A stretch of 64,000 nt of DNA from Carettochelys insculpta. Its lineage: Eukaryota > Chordata > Testudines > Carettochelyidae. Positions 34,832-46,220 of the stretch are shown one piece after another. Below the pieces are notes generated by a model. The model saw only the letters and a list, made by a program, of their open reading frames with translations, ran no database searches and was not told the origin of the DNA. Within the stretch, counting starts at the first letter, position 1. The number at the start of each line of letters is the position of its first letter. The stretch covers positions 189,631,298-189,695,297 of the forward strand of contig NC_134138.1 in assembly GCF_033958435.1 (NCBI RefSeq), written 5' to 3'. The translations under genes were made by a program, and so were the position numbers.

Positions 34832-36202
34832 TTCTGCAGATAGCAAACGTGTCAGGCAAAGGACTTTGCCATCACTGCTGCTTGAGGCATGCCTAGCACA
34901 CTGTGAGCACTTATATATATATATATATATAAAAAACTTATATAATATAATATAATATATATTTTAAAAAAAACCTGCCACAGGCCTAATTTTTCAAAAG
35001 TGATTAGTGATTTTGGGTGCCCCACTTTGAGGCCTGCTAAAGGGGGTGTGCTTCAAAATGTGCAAAGCCCTTGCCCTCTGAAAATCAGACTGCTGTAAGG
35101 TTTCTGCCTTGGCACCCATCACTAGTCACTTTAGGAAAGGCAGGCCACAAACAAACAAGTCGTAACGTTCACAAATGAACTCCATCCATCTCTGACTGAT
35201 TTTTCACACTTCTGTATTTCTTTCGTGTTAGAAACCAGTATTCAGACAAGGCCTAGGCCCTGCTTTTAGAGATCTCTACACATTTCCATTTATTGCAAAG
35301 AAAAAAGAAACCAAAGGGCATTTTAAACATTATATTTGACTAAAGTGATTTACAATCCAACAATGTCAGTCAGCTACAAAGATCTATGGCTTTTCACTGA
35401 AGTGAAATTGACTGTCTCTGGAACCTGTGTACTGAGTTTGTGGACTATTTATTGTGATTCAGCCTTTAAAAAATTGCCAATTAAGTCAAACTAAGCAGTT
35501 GTGCAATTGGCTCCTATAATTACTAGCATAATAGTTTATGGTTGGTTCAGATAAACAGAGGGTGACTGTTGGTTGTTTTTGCTTTTGTTTTGTTTTTGCC
35601 AGAGTAGTAGTTTCTTTTTCTAGAAACAATTACCATGGCAGTGCTTTGCAGCGACGAAAAACATAGCCCGCAGCCATTGCATATTTCATTTTCAGTCCAG
35701 CAGTTTTAGAGAGGGTTGGGTTTTTTTTGCTTTTCTAGTAAATGTATAATAAGAGGAAAACGACTGAAGGTGTCAAATAAAATGTGGTGTGTTGTAAAAC
35801 AGTCATAGAGGCAAACTAGAGGCAGAATTGTGAGGAAGCAGCACTAGTCTGGATAGCTCCTTGTTTTCATGCAGGTCCATAAACTGGGTGTATGGAATAA
35901 TTACAGTGCTGTCACCTGATAGAAGGATGCAACTAATCCCCATTTCCACTGGTCATAAATGCTATGTTACTTCAATGACTGACACAATGGCTTATGATTC
36001 TGTGACGCAAGACTACATAGGATCAAAGCTGTGTTTGGCCCCAGCACAGGTGATGGTGTAAATAGACTTCCCTGCACCCCACTCGCAAACTCATGAAGGG
36101 CCAGCCACAGTCTTCGTCTGAAGGACTAGCGACCCTCACCATTCTGTCTCCTTTAGAAGAGGTGCAGCTAACTACCTCACTATCATTTAGCCCACAATTA
36201 CA
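34832..36202. other. AT-rich stretch with (TA)n tract
   Basis: An imperfect TA-rich tract lies at about 34911-34964. Otherwise nothing is recognised. The frame 35861-36061 is short and unconvincing. Confidence 0.45.
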
Positions 36203-36539
36203 GCTGGGAAAATAAATAATTTTTCATTTTGATGTCTGAATTAACGTCTTCTACTACAGCTCCCCTCCACCATCCCCTGCAAAAAAAAAATTGGTTAGTT
36301 TTGAACCCAAACTGAACTATTTTTCTTGCTGAAAAAAAAAAATTCAAGTGTTGTTAAACAGCTGCCTGTTAACGTTTTCAAACAAAAATGTCACCATGAA
36401 CCAATGTGACTGAAGGAAAAAAGCTTCTTCATTTTTGTTTGGCCAAAATTGCCAAAGTTGACTCAAATTCACAAGCAGTTTCTCCATGTTTTCACAAATT
36501 TAGTATTTAACTGAAAAAAAAAAAAAATCACCCAGCTCT
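36203..36539. mobile_element. Worn hAT-like non-autonomous element
   Basis: The left end ACAGCTGGGAAAATAAAT and the right end (reverse complement CAGAGCTGGGTGATTTTT) are inverted repeats of the AGAGCTGGG(A/T)(A/G)A(A/T)TTTTT type also seen at 57209. The inside is rich in A and T runs. The limits are approximate and the target duplication is unclear. Confidence 0.5.
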
Positions 36540-37014
36540 GCCCACGGAGACTAAGAAACACTGGTGCCACGAGTGGCTGTCAGAAGTTTCCACAGATGCA
36601 GCACAGCTAAAACCACTGCAAAATGTGGTGGTGTTTAGCACTTCACGATAATTTCAGTTTTACAGTACATAGTGCTTGCAGTCCAGGCAGTTCAGGGTCA
36701 TACTAGAGATAGTACAGAAATATAGTAAATGACAATCCCAGCCCTAACTTTTCAGTTTTCTCCATACAACTATATAGAGTCCATTACATCTTGGTCTGCA
36801 ATGCCAATTTTATTTTAGCCTTAGACCTTTCCACAGAAAAACCGCCATTGTCATTCCAGGCTGAATGAAGATTTTATATATTCATCAATTTAAAGAGAGA
36901 AACGATGAGCAATAGGCAAGAAGGCAGTATAAGACCACATCTTATTAATGACTAAAATCAAATTATACTCTCCAGTGGTAAGAAGCTAGTGCATTGTTAA
37001 TAAATAAACACGTA
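36540..37014. other. Spacer, nothing recognised
   Basis: AT-rich sequence without features. Confidence 0.4.
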
Positions 37015-37260
37015 GCTCAAAGAATATGTATAGAGCTTTACAAAAATGAATTAATTAAGCCTCACCATGCCATTAGTGTTGGTGCTAAGGTAGCTAAGCA
37101 CAGTGATTGGTGCAAGAGAAAATCCTAAAATACATGAAATGGTAGATTATTATATCCCTATTTTAAGGATGTTGAAATTGAGATGTTAAGTAACTTCCAC
37201 AAAGTGAATTAGTGGCAAAGTCAGAACTGAGACCCAGGTTTGTTGTTTCCCAGGCCTATA
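37015..37260 (-). repeat. MIR-like core-SINE fragment
   Basis: The plus-strand text TTATTATATCCCTATTTTAAGG, then TTGAGATGTTAAGTAACTTCC and AGTGGCAAAGTCAGAACTGAG with ACCCAGGTTTG, follows the order of the reverse MIR sequence (TAATAATCCCCATTTTACAG, GAGGTTAAGTGACTTGCCC, GGCAGAGCCGGGATT, ACCCAGG). It is an ancient, diverged minus-strand copy. Confidence 0.65.
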
Positions 37261-38664
37261 TGTAAACCTCAGGTGACCAGCTCTTCAGCTGCTATGTTCT
37301 ATAGAGATCCCTGCATCCCAATTCCAGCCAGGAAAGGCATATCTGTCACCCTCTAAATAGGTGCAGGGAGGCACTGCAAAATCAGAGCCAATGTCTGCTT
37401 ACAATGGCGCTCTGAGAAGTCCTTCCACGGTGCACCTCACAGATTTTCCCAGTTAGGAGCAGAAATAAGCTGGGCAGAGGACTGTACACAGAAACTGATA
37501 CCAAATCAGCTAATGCCAAGTCATGGGGCATTTGAACACACACAGGTAGCTCATGCCCTCTGCAGCCCCTAGGCTATTGTGAAGGATGTGTAGAATGGTC
37601 CCTTCCTGAGTTTTAATGGGAGACAGCATTAATCATATAGCTTCTGCTCCACACTTTTACTTCTTGCTGAGGATTATTTGGCACGTACCCATATGCAGCA
37701 CCTGCCAGAATTCAACCCTTAGGTGTTAAAAGTTTAACTGAAAGATTATGTGTGGGGGAGAGTGTTCCCACTGTTTTGTGTTTTAAACTGTTTAAAGGAA
37801 TGTAGGACTCTAGATTTCATGTGCGGGAGGAAAGAAGAGCAATAAGAATTTGAATCTTTTTCTACTTGAATTAGAAACATGAATTTTCTTCCCCTCCCAC
37901 TGATTGTGGCTCAATATTCAGCAAAGATGATCACGGAAAAAGGAACAGCATACGAGCAGTGATGTTTCTTAGGGTATGAAATACTTTACAATTAAATAAG
38001 GTGCTGTGGAGTATTGTGCTGATCATCTGTGATTGGTAGGTCTTTGCTAAGTTGCAAATGAATTCAGCACAGGACAGCATTCCAAATTGCTCTTACAAGC
38101 TTTCCTTTATTATTTTTATTTGGTTATGCTCTGACTCTCATCCAGAATTGTACTTAATGCCTTCATCTGAAGTTGTTGAAACGGCACCCTATGGCATAGT
38201 GTGACAGTGAAAGGATATTGCCTTTGGAAGCTGCTAATGGTCCATGAAGAGAAAACAGCAGAAAATGGGAGAACAGTTGTTCCAAAATAATAAGAACAAA
38301 ACTCTTTACATCTTTAGCTCATCATCCAGCCATTGTCAGAGGATTGAGATTGGGCAGAGCATGCTTTGAAGCTAGCAATGAGTTTCACATCCAGATAGGT
38401 CATCAATCACAGCCAGAAATGGTGTAAAGAATTAGTGTTGTTTATAATATATATATATATATATATATATCCACTGTTTTCAATGTAAACTCAGTATTTT
38501 ACTTTATAATCAGGCAATGAGTGCAAAGAAAAGGGAAGGATGGTTAATACCATGGTGCAGAAAATGCCTAGTTTGAAATCCAGTACCAGCTTTTTCATTC
38601 AAAATGAGGTCTTCAGTCATTGCTTTTAGGACACCATTATAGGCTGAGATACTGCAAGTCAGAG
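37261..38664. other. AT-rich stretch with (AT)n tract
   Basis: An AT dinucleotide run lies at about 38445-38470. No genes or other repeats are recognised. Confidence 0.45.
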
Positions 38665-38820
38665 GTTCATGGATTCTAAAGCCAGAAGGAAATACTGTGA
38701 TCTTCGTCTAGTGTGACCAAATAATAATTTCTACAGCATGCCTCTTAAGAAAACTTCCCATTTTTGATTTTAAAATAGTCACAATGATAGAGCATCTACC
38801 AAAATCTGTGGTAAACTTAA
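38665..38820 (-). mobile_element. Old CR1 3'-region scrap
   Basis: The plus text GGATTCTAAAGCCAGAAGG, GATCTTCGTCTAGTGTGAC and the following CCCATTTTTGATTTTAAAAT..GATAGAGCATCTACCA match, with many changes, the reverse of the CR1 3' tail. No coding frame survives. Confidence 0.6.
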
Positions 38821-39091
38821 AAAAAACCCAATCCTGGCAACCTGCCTAAATTCTGTCAGCCTCCTGGGGCTGCACTATGGGCTGCAGCACTGCTGAAAAT
38901 CTCTGCAGCATTACACATTGTCACTCCTACCCCTAAACCCTGCCAGGGCTTGTGGGGAGTCAGTGGAAGTCAGAGTTATGACTGTCTTCCAAATTTCCAG
39001 TAGCAGCAGAATGCTCCAGCAGAAACCAGGGCTTTTAGGGCCTTTTTATGCTACTCCAGCCATTTCACTGAGTGTGTACAATATCCCACAC
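38821..39091. other. Spacer, nothing recognised
   Basis: Short mixed sequence up to the AGT target copy of the next element. Confidence 0.4.
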
Positions 39092-39094
39092 AGT

Positions 39095-39805
39095 AGCTGT
39101 GTCTACACGTGCACGCTACTTCGAAGCAGCGGCACTAACTTCGAAATAGCGCCCGTCGCGGCTACACGCGTCGGGCGCTATTTCGAAGTTAACTTCGACG
39201 TTAGGCGGCGAGACGTCGAAGTCACTAACCTCATGAGGGGATCGGAATAGCGCCCTACTTCGACGTTCAATGTCGAAGTAGGGACCGTGTAGACAATCTG
39301 CGTCCCGCAACGTCGAAATTGCTGGGTCCTCCATGGTGGCCATCAGCTGAGGGGTTGAGAGATGCTCTCTCTCAAGCCCCTGCGGGGCTCTATGGTCACC
39401 GTGGGCAGCAGTCCTTAACCCAGGGCTTCTGCCTGCTGCTGCGGCAGCTGGGGATCCATGCTGCAGGCACAGGGTCTGCAACCAGTTGTCGGCTCTGTGG
39501 ATCTTGTGTTGTTTAGTGCAACTGTGTCTGGGAGGGGCCCTTTAAGGGAGTGGCTTGCTGTTGAGTCCGCCCTGTGACCCTGTCTGCAGCTGTGCCTGGC
39601 ACCCTTATTTCGATGTGTGCTACTTTGGCGTGTAGACGTACCCTCGCAGCGCCTATTTTGATGTGGTGCCGTGCAACGTCGAAGTTGAACGTCGACGTTG
39701 CCAGCCCTGGAGGACGTGTAGACGTTATTCATCGAAATAGCCTATTTCGATGTTGCTACATCGAAATAAGCTATTTCGATGTTGGCTTCACATGTAGACG
39801 TAGCC
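39095..39805. mobile_element. Harbinger deletion derivative A (711 bp), AGT duplication
   Basis: The ends are AGCTGTGTCTACACGTG (left) and, reverse-complemented, GGCTACGTCTACATGTG (right). The flanks are AGT at 39092-39094 and 39806-39808. Both subterminal regions match those of the 4.7 kb element at 43484. The inside keeps, on minus, the first codons of the transposase (MDPQLPQQQ at about 39458-39432). The subterminal palindrome CTACTTCGACGTT-N-AACGTCGAAGTAG lies at 39255-39281 with one mismatch. It has no catalytic part, so it can move only with transposase supplied elsewhere. Confidence 0.85.
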
Positions 39806-39808
39806 AGT

Positions 39809-41419
39809 GTTTGGTAACACTGTGCTACCAAACTGTGTGGAACCCTGTTTGTCCCTAACAGTTAGCTAGTTACCTTGTAAGCTCTATTTGTACAACCACC
39901 AGCACAATAGGACTAGGGCTTCTGGGGGTTACCATAATACAAATAATATGAAAATAAATGTCATTACAATGTGAAAGGATCAGTGTCTTAAAGGCTCCCT
40001 AATTCTAGGACCAGTGGTATGCTTGCACTGGCCTCAGCATAATTTACATCAGTCTTCAGGTCATTCTAAATTATGCCACCTGGCTGTGGTAGGCAAGAAG
40101 CTGTATTCCAACCGGGAATCACAAGAGAAACAGAGCTATGGACAGACCCTTTCTATCCCGTAAATGCCCCCTAACAGGGGCGTCTCCATAAGCTTTTTGT
40201 CTCCACTAAGATGCAACTTCTTTTTTGAACCTTTGTGTCACTGGAACTGTAAAACAGGGACAGGTCATAGTTAAGAATCTATTTCTTAAGTTAGATTTGT
40301 GCTTGTCTAGATTCTGATTAACTTAGTCAAGAAATAAAATGCTTAATTTTCCAATCTAACCACAACTTAATTTTGCATTACCATACATTTTTCCTTTTTC
40401 TTCTCTTCCCCAAACAATATGATCAAATAGTATAATAACAATAATAATTAGAAAGGAAAAAAATATCATCCTAGGAGACAGTCATTTTTACTGTGTAGTG
40501 ATTTCCCAACAGAAATTAATTCAACACAAATTTACATTCTACAGTTTAAAGATGATATAAATAATTCATATTTTCATATCAAGAGCATTCTGCATGTCTT
40601 GCACTGGGGTACCTGTAATTTTTTAGTTTACCCATTTAAAATTTTCATTTGGTTGCTCATTATTATGTGTTGCCTTTTTTTTCTTTTTAAATTCTGGCCC
40701 ACTGTGGTAATTTAATAGGCTTCAATAAAATTATGTTCAATAAAAATGTATTCAGATTTATCACGCCAAGTCTTTTCAGCTGTAAGTTTAAATTGCTGTA
40801 GGCTTCAATTTTACCTAAGTACTATTGATCTACCACATTCACTCCTTTGCTCACAAAAATAAGGAAATACTATTGAAGTATAACCTGTGAGAGAGTCTGG
40901 CCTCACATTAGCCAATCCTACAGCTCACTTCGTGGCCATGAGTTAAATGCCTCCTGACTTACCCAGTGACTTTGATCAGAATCAGTATTTTTGGCTTTAC
41001 CATTTAACACCTCTCTTTCCCTACCGCCAATGGGCAACTGCCTAACTCATTTCTGATATTCTTATGGAGCTACTTCAGCAAAAACATTGTGCACAATTGT
41101 AGCACATACAATAGCAACATTTTATTTACATTAGTCTGCCTTTAAAAAAAGAAAAAAAATCCATACATAAAAACAATGAGATAGTGATTGGCTCTGGTTG
41201 TAAAATCCTTCACAAACCTGAAGAAGAAACAAGAAGAAGGTGGTATGGGAGACAAGCTTTTTTATTTTTTTAGAAAAACAGCACAAAATGAAAGTCCATT
41301 CATAAAGGTTCCTTGGTCTGCACATTCAAAACAAGGTTCATAAAAAAAAGTATACTTTTTTGTGTCTGTCTAAAAGATATCATTTAACTCAATCCCAAAC
41401 TCTGAGCTAGCTGCAAAAC
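39809..41419. other. AT-rich stretch, nothing recognised
   Basis: No convincing frames, repeat ends or RNA genes. Many A and T runs. Confidence 0.4.
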
Positions 41420-41512
41420 TCCTTGGGTGAAATTCTCTTGCATGTGTTATACAAGAAGTGAGATTTTTATGGTCATAGCAGTCCCTTCTGGTTTTACAGT
41501 CTACCAATCCAC
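41420..41512 (+). mobile_element. CR1 3'-tail scrap
   Basis: GGGTGAAATTCTCTTGCATGTGTTATACAAG followed by GGTCATAGCAGTCCCTTCTGG resembles a common turtle CR1 3' end on plus (usual words GTGTTATGCAGGAGGTCAGA and GGTCCCTTCTGGCCTT). Short and diverged. Confidence 0.55.
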
Positions 41513-41589
41513 TTACCAAAAGTATATGTTTTTGAGGGTAGTGTGTTGTCATTTTCCTAGATGCCTGCCTAGGAGGTTGCCCTCTTTAT

Positions 41590-41655
41590 GGCCTGATCCA
41601 AAGTCCACTGGAAATATTCTATTGACTTCAGTAGGCTTTGGATGAGACTTTAGGT
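41590..41655. repeat. Short palindromic dispersed repeat
   Basis: CTGATCCAAAGTCCACTGG and CTTCAGTAGGCTTTGGATGAG form an imperfect inverted pair of the type GATCCAAAGCCCATTGAAGTC, common in bird and reptile genomes. The family is unknown to me. Confidence 0.45.
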
Positions 41656-41864
41656 GCAGCTGTGTTATTTTCTTCCTTGAGCTCATGGACAGACTTCTCT
41701 CCTTGCCTACGTTCTTTAGGAAAGCTGGGATATGGTACCACATATCCATGAGGTGTGTCTGAGTCCCAGCGGGTACCTACTGATCTTCATGCAGATAAAA
41801 ATAATGTTCAATAAAAATATATTGGTAACATCTATTTAGTGTCATATCAGCTTGAATGACTACC

Positions 41865-42295
41865 AGACACTGTGGTTGGCCAGGAAGTGTGGGCTCACAC
41901 CATGCCCTGGGATTGGGAATTAAGTTGTCAGGGGCTGGGGGCAATAACCTCTGTTGGGGCTTAGATGGGCTTGGCTCTGAGGGCTGCAGTGGTAGCAGAA
42001 GGTGCAGGGCCCCAGGCCATTGGCTGGGACCTGCTTTCTCCAGTTGGGTTTCATCCACTGCCCATACTGCCCACCCAGTTGGCCTGGGGTTATATAAAAG
42101 ACTGGAAGCCAGAGTGGGGAGAGTGAGGAAATGGAAGCTGGAGTGATAGCTCCAATACTTCCTGGGTACAGACACTGAAATGCAACCTGTGCTTGCTGAA
42201 AAGGTGTGGGGGGAAGGGAGCACAACCTGTAAATAAACAGCATCAGTGATTACTGAACCCCAATGACTCTGAATGACTTGGCCAGCATGCCAGAG
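41865..42295 (+). mobile_element. Possible short solo LTR
   Basis: A TATA box (TTATATAAAAG, near 42090) is followed by an AATAAA at 42232-42237, and the region starts around TGTGGTTGGCC. TATA and polyA signal are about 140 bp apart, the usual LTR spacing. I could not find matching end duplications, so the boundaries and identity are uncertain. An ordinary chance promoter-like sequence is the alternative. Confidence 0.35.
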
Positions 42296-43222
42296 GCAGG
42301 AACCAAGAGGGGCCTACACTCAGACATGAGAGTTTCATCTCTTGAAACCCCAGTGCTCATTTGAGAAGTACCTGGGTTTGTCGCCTATTTTAGCATTGAC
42401 CTACCCTGTCTGCCTCTGTGTAGTTTGACAAGTGCAATGAGATCACAGTTCACATAGCTGCCCATGAACATTCATGACACACACAACACAAAGATAACTT
42501 GTAATGCATGGAACAAGGGACAACAAAAGCAAAGAGTCTCAAAGTAATTTCTAAATGAGGAAATAATGAAAAAGGCTACATGAGACACATTTTTTATTAA
42601 ATTCTACTGGATTTCTTCCTAGGACACAGCAGAAGATTATCATTTCTAAGGCAATATGATTGATACTGGCTTTAAGGTAGGTGTCATACTGTCCGAGTGG
42701 CAGAATAAAACAGGGCCAACAGCCCAAAATGGTGGTGTGTTCTATAATTACACTTCACCAAACTAGTGACAAATATAAAGGCCTGGATCACTGTCTTTAC
42801 ATGGAGTCACAGACGAGCCTCTGAGCCTCTCCAGTCTATCTTGCCTCCCAGACAAACTTTGTGAAAAAAAAAGTTATTAAAGCCAAAAATTACACCACAT
42901 CAGGTGTCTCCCAAACCCAAGGGACCAGTCACTCATAACAGATCAACTAATAATCCAGATCTTACACCAGCAGCAGCACTGGCAGCCAATTCTATAGTAA
43001 ACTAACTATAGGTATGTTAACTAAGAAAAAGAATGAGCATTACTGAGAGGTCAAAGCCGGTGAAATACGATACAATAGATGCTTGTTTGCAGCAATATCT
43101 CATAAGAGCAACTCCATTTACACACAACATTTCCCTAGGGAACACTTTTCCTGTCATGAACAATCCTTATGGTAACAATAACATAATGGCCTCATAAGAG
43201 TTACATGTGTGATGTTTGAGAA
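42296..43222. other. Spacer, nothing recognised
   Basis: AT-rich, no convincing frames or repeat ends. Confidence 0.4.
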
Positions 43223-43318
43223 CAACAAGAAGACCTGTGGCACCTTATAGACTAACAGATGTTTTGGAGCATAAGCTTTCATGGGCAAAGACCCACTTCA
43301 TCAGATGCATGAGTGGGG
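43223..43318 (+). repeat. Dispersed repeat (TAGACTAACAGA family), copy 1
   Basis: The words CCTGTGGCACCTTATAGACTAACAGA, AAGCTTTC.TGGG and GACCCACTTCATCAGATGCATG form a block very common in turtle and crocodile genomes. A diverged copy lies in the opposite orientation at 50222-50356. I do not know its family; no coding part is present. Confidence 0.6.
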
Positions 43319-43599
43319 GAGGGGGTTGGCGTTCCAGGGGGGTATTTACAAACTGGGGTCTCAGTAAAAGGGAGGGCCAGAGCTGACAAGGGCTATTCAG
43401 TAAGGTGGAAATGGCCCATTATCTGTAGTATGTATCAAAAGAGGAAAAAACAAGTCAGATCAGATAGGGTGATATGACCTATTAGCTGTGTCTACACGTG
43501 CACGCTACTTCGAAGTCGGGCGCTATTTCGAAGTTAACTTCAACGTTAGGCGGCGAGACGTCGAAGTCGCTAACCCCATGAGGAGATAGGAATAGCGCC

Positions 43600-43626
43600 C
43601 TACTTCGACGTTCAACGTCGAAGTAG
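43600..43626. promoter_or_regulatory. Subterminal 27 bp palindrome, candidate protein-binding site
   Basis: CTACTTCGACGTT and AACGTCGAAGTAG face each other across one base. The same palindrome occurs at 39255-39281 (one mismatch) and 55283-55309 in the derivatives, and worn at about 61742-61770. It lies about 115 bp inside the left end, where Harbinger proteins would be expected to bind. The binding role is inferred. Confidence 0.5.
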
Positions 43627-43865
43627 GGACAGTGTAGATGATCCGCGTCCCGCAACGTCGAAATTGCCGGGTCCTCCATGGCGGCCATCAGCTGGGGGGT
43701 TGAGAGATGCTCTCTCCAGCCCCTCAGCTCACTGGTGGCCGCGTGGAGCGGCCCCTTAAAGGTCCCCTCCCCCGTCCTGACTCTGCAGGAAGCTGAGGCA
43801 ACGTGCAGGCTGCAGCCTGCACACGCGGGCAGCCTGCACAGCCATCAGCCACCCAGCCAGCGGTG

Positions 43866-45919
43866 ATGGCGAGCCAGCAGTCCCCCCAGCGCCCCCAGGG
43901 GACCCCCCCCAAGGGGAGCCAGGGCAGCCAGCCCAGCCAGAGGGCCACCCAGTCTGGGAAGCGGCAGCGGGGCCCCTCCTGGACGGAGGCCGAGCTGCGG
44001 GACCTGCTGGGGCTCTGGAGCGAGGAGGAGGTGCTCCAGGTAATGGGGAGCAAGAGGTGGAACGCGGATGCGTTCGCTCGGCTGGCCGATGGCCTGGCTG
44101 CCCGGGGTCACCCTGCCCACACTCCGGATCACGTGAGGAGTAAGGTGAAGGAGCTGCGGCAGGGTTATGCCCGGGCCCGGGATGCGGCCAGCCGATCTGG
44201 GGCCACCCCCGTCACTTGCCCCTTTTACAGGGAGCTCAGGGACATCCTGGGCTCCCGGCACACCTCCTCCCCTCCGGCCACCCTTGACACCTCGGCTGAC
44301 GAGCCCCAGCAGGCCCTCCAGCCGGAGTCCGCCCCGGAGGCAAGTCCCGCACCCCGGGGGCCCCCCCCGGAGGCCATCCCCGGGACATCACGGCAGGAGG
44401 AGGAGGAGGAGGAGGCGGGGGGGGCTCCTCCTCCGCAGAATCCAGCCTGCAGATCCTCCTCCTGCCTCCGAGCCCCGGGGATCTCCGGACCGTGGGAGCG
44501 GACCCACAGGTAGGTACCCCTCTCTGGTGGACACCCCGGGGCTGGAGGGGCGGGGGTAACAGAGATGTGTCCAGGGCCCCCCACATGCTCACATGGCCAT
44601 GGCCCCAAGGACACCAGGGCCATGGCCCTCACAGCACTGCAGCCATCAGCCCCTGCCCCGCCCCACCCTGCATGACAGTGCCAAGCCCCATCCCCGGGCC
44701 AGGGGAGAGCGGAACCTCGAGGGGGCCCCCGGGCGGAGGGGGTGGGACACCCCGCAGCAGCAGCATGTGATGGAGTGGGGGGAGTGCCAAAGGGAGACTC
44801 AGGCTACATATGAGCCACAAGAGCCGAAGAGCTCCCAGGCCCAAAGGAGGATCCTGGCGCTACAGCTGGCAGGTGACACCTCTGCCCTGAACAAACAGGA
44901 GGGAGGAGCCGAGCTGGCTTGGAATTGGGGGGCGAGGGCGGGGGCCACAGGTAGAGGCTACGGGAAGGGAGAGCTGGTAGGCAGCCAGCCAGAGGAGGGG
45001 GAAAGCTGCATCCCAGAGGGGCCCCCCTTGGGGTCTTCTCCCCACGACGGGTTGGAAGGACTGTCTCTTCTGACAGCTGGTGCTGTCACTCCTGCCAGAA
45101 ACTGGCCATCTGTGGCCTAAGAAAGCTCTCCTGCTCTCAGACCCTGCAGGGTGAAGTGAGAGTCGCTCCCACCAGGGGACGGGGTGCAGGGCAGGGGGAC
45201 CCCTGAACCCCATCCATCACAGCAGCATCTCCCGGGGACGGGGATGGGGAACCTGCAGCACAGGGCGGGGGGGACAGAGGCCACGGCTCGGGGCCCACAC
45301 TAACGCCTGTCTCCATTCTTCTTTCCCCCCTCCTCTCCTGTGTCCTGCACCTGCACCTGCACCATCCGAAGGACTGGAAGAGAGCGCCGGCGAGGCCTCA
45401 GTTGTCCTGGAGAGCCCTCCGGGACCATCGCTCCAGGGCAGCCCCTCGGCCGAGGAACGACCAGCCCCGCGGAGGGCTAGACGGCGGACCCCGCGCCTAC
45501 TACCGGCGATGGCGACGGACCCCCAGCTGCTGGCCATCCTCCGCCGGCAGCTGGAGGTATCGGAGCAGCACCTCCAGCTGCAGGAGCGGGCGCTGGCCTG
45601 GCGCCAGGAGGCATGGGGGGCCTATATGCAGACATTTAACCGGCTGGTGGACTACCTGGCCCTCCATGCTGCACCGGCCGAGCCATCGCCCGCCCTGCCC
45701 GCTACTGCAGCCCCACCACCAGCTGCTCCGGCCGTCACCGGCCTGTCCGCCGTCGCCCCACCACCCACCCGCGAGGGCCAGAGCGCCGAGGGACCCCTGG
45801 AGCCACCTGAGACTCGCCGGCACCAATACCTTCCAGTCCAGCCCGCTCCCACCCAGCCGCGGACCAGACTGCAGGCGCGGCGGGGCTCCCGGCCGGGCAC
45901 GCCCAGTGCCGGGCTATAG
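43866..45919 (+). CDS. Harbinger Myb/SANT-like DNA-binding protein, two exons, with a frameshift
   Basis: In Harbinger elements this protein binds the element ends and helps bring the transposase into the nucleus. Exon 1 starts at ATG 43866 (MASQQSPQRP). A Myb/SANT-like domain covers residues 38 to about 125: SWTEAELRDLLGLW, KRWNADAFARLADGLAARG, HVRSKVKELRQGY, CPFYRELRDILG. After an acidic run at about 44398-44422 the frame slips in a G run, and the family-like sequence (SAESSLQILLL) continues in another frame to about 44509. Exon 2 (from about 45372 to the stop at 45917) gives GLEESAGEASVVLE and a helical tail DPQLLAILRRQLEVSEQHLQLQERAL. The best donor (CACAG/GTAGGT, 44510) is out of phase with exon 2 by one base. 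A GT at 44514 would be in phase. Confidence 0.8.
44510..45371 (+). other. Intron of the Myb-like gene
   Basis: It runs from the GTAGGT donor at 44510 (or GTACCC at 44514) to an AG at 45370-45371, preceded by a pyrimidine-rich stretch from 45310. About 860 bp, GC-rich, with open frames that show no domain. Exact splice sites are inferred from frame and motif only. Confidence 0.55.
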
Positions 45920-46220
45920 GGGCGAGGGGCCCAGGACATGGCCCCCGCCTTGTTGTATATAGTTGGACCCTCTTTTTTTGGTGCCCCCGTTTTCCCCGTC
46001 CCCCCCCATGTAAATAGTTCTCCCCTTTCTCCTCCCTGGTTTTCTTTTTATTATGTATGCCACGCAGTTGTTTCTTTGGTTTGTTTTATTTGTGTACATA
46101 TTTCTTTGGTTGAACGTTTGTACTTAGTTTTCTGTTTGTGCTTCACATATTTATTTACACCCCAAAAAAAGGTTCGGCCAGATAAAAAAAAAATTTACGT
46201 TCACCCACAAGTTCGTGCTG
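45920..46220. other. Convergent 3' region between the two Harbinger genes
   Basis: AT-rich 300 bp with TTTTATTA, TTGTTTTATTTG and GATAAAAAAAAAATTTAC, suited to polyadenylation from both sides. The minus strand carries AATAAA-like words for the transposase. Confidence 0.45.

Noticed and set aside
41777..42223. Minus frame of 148 codons as a possible gene
   Set aside because: No recognisable domain, no splice or start context; the block reads better as a plus-strand LTR-like unit.
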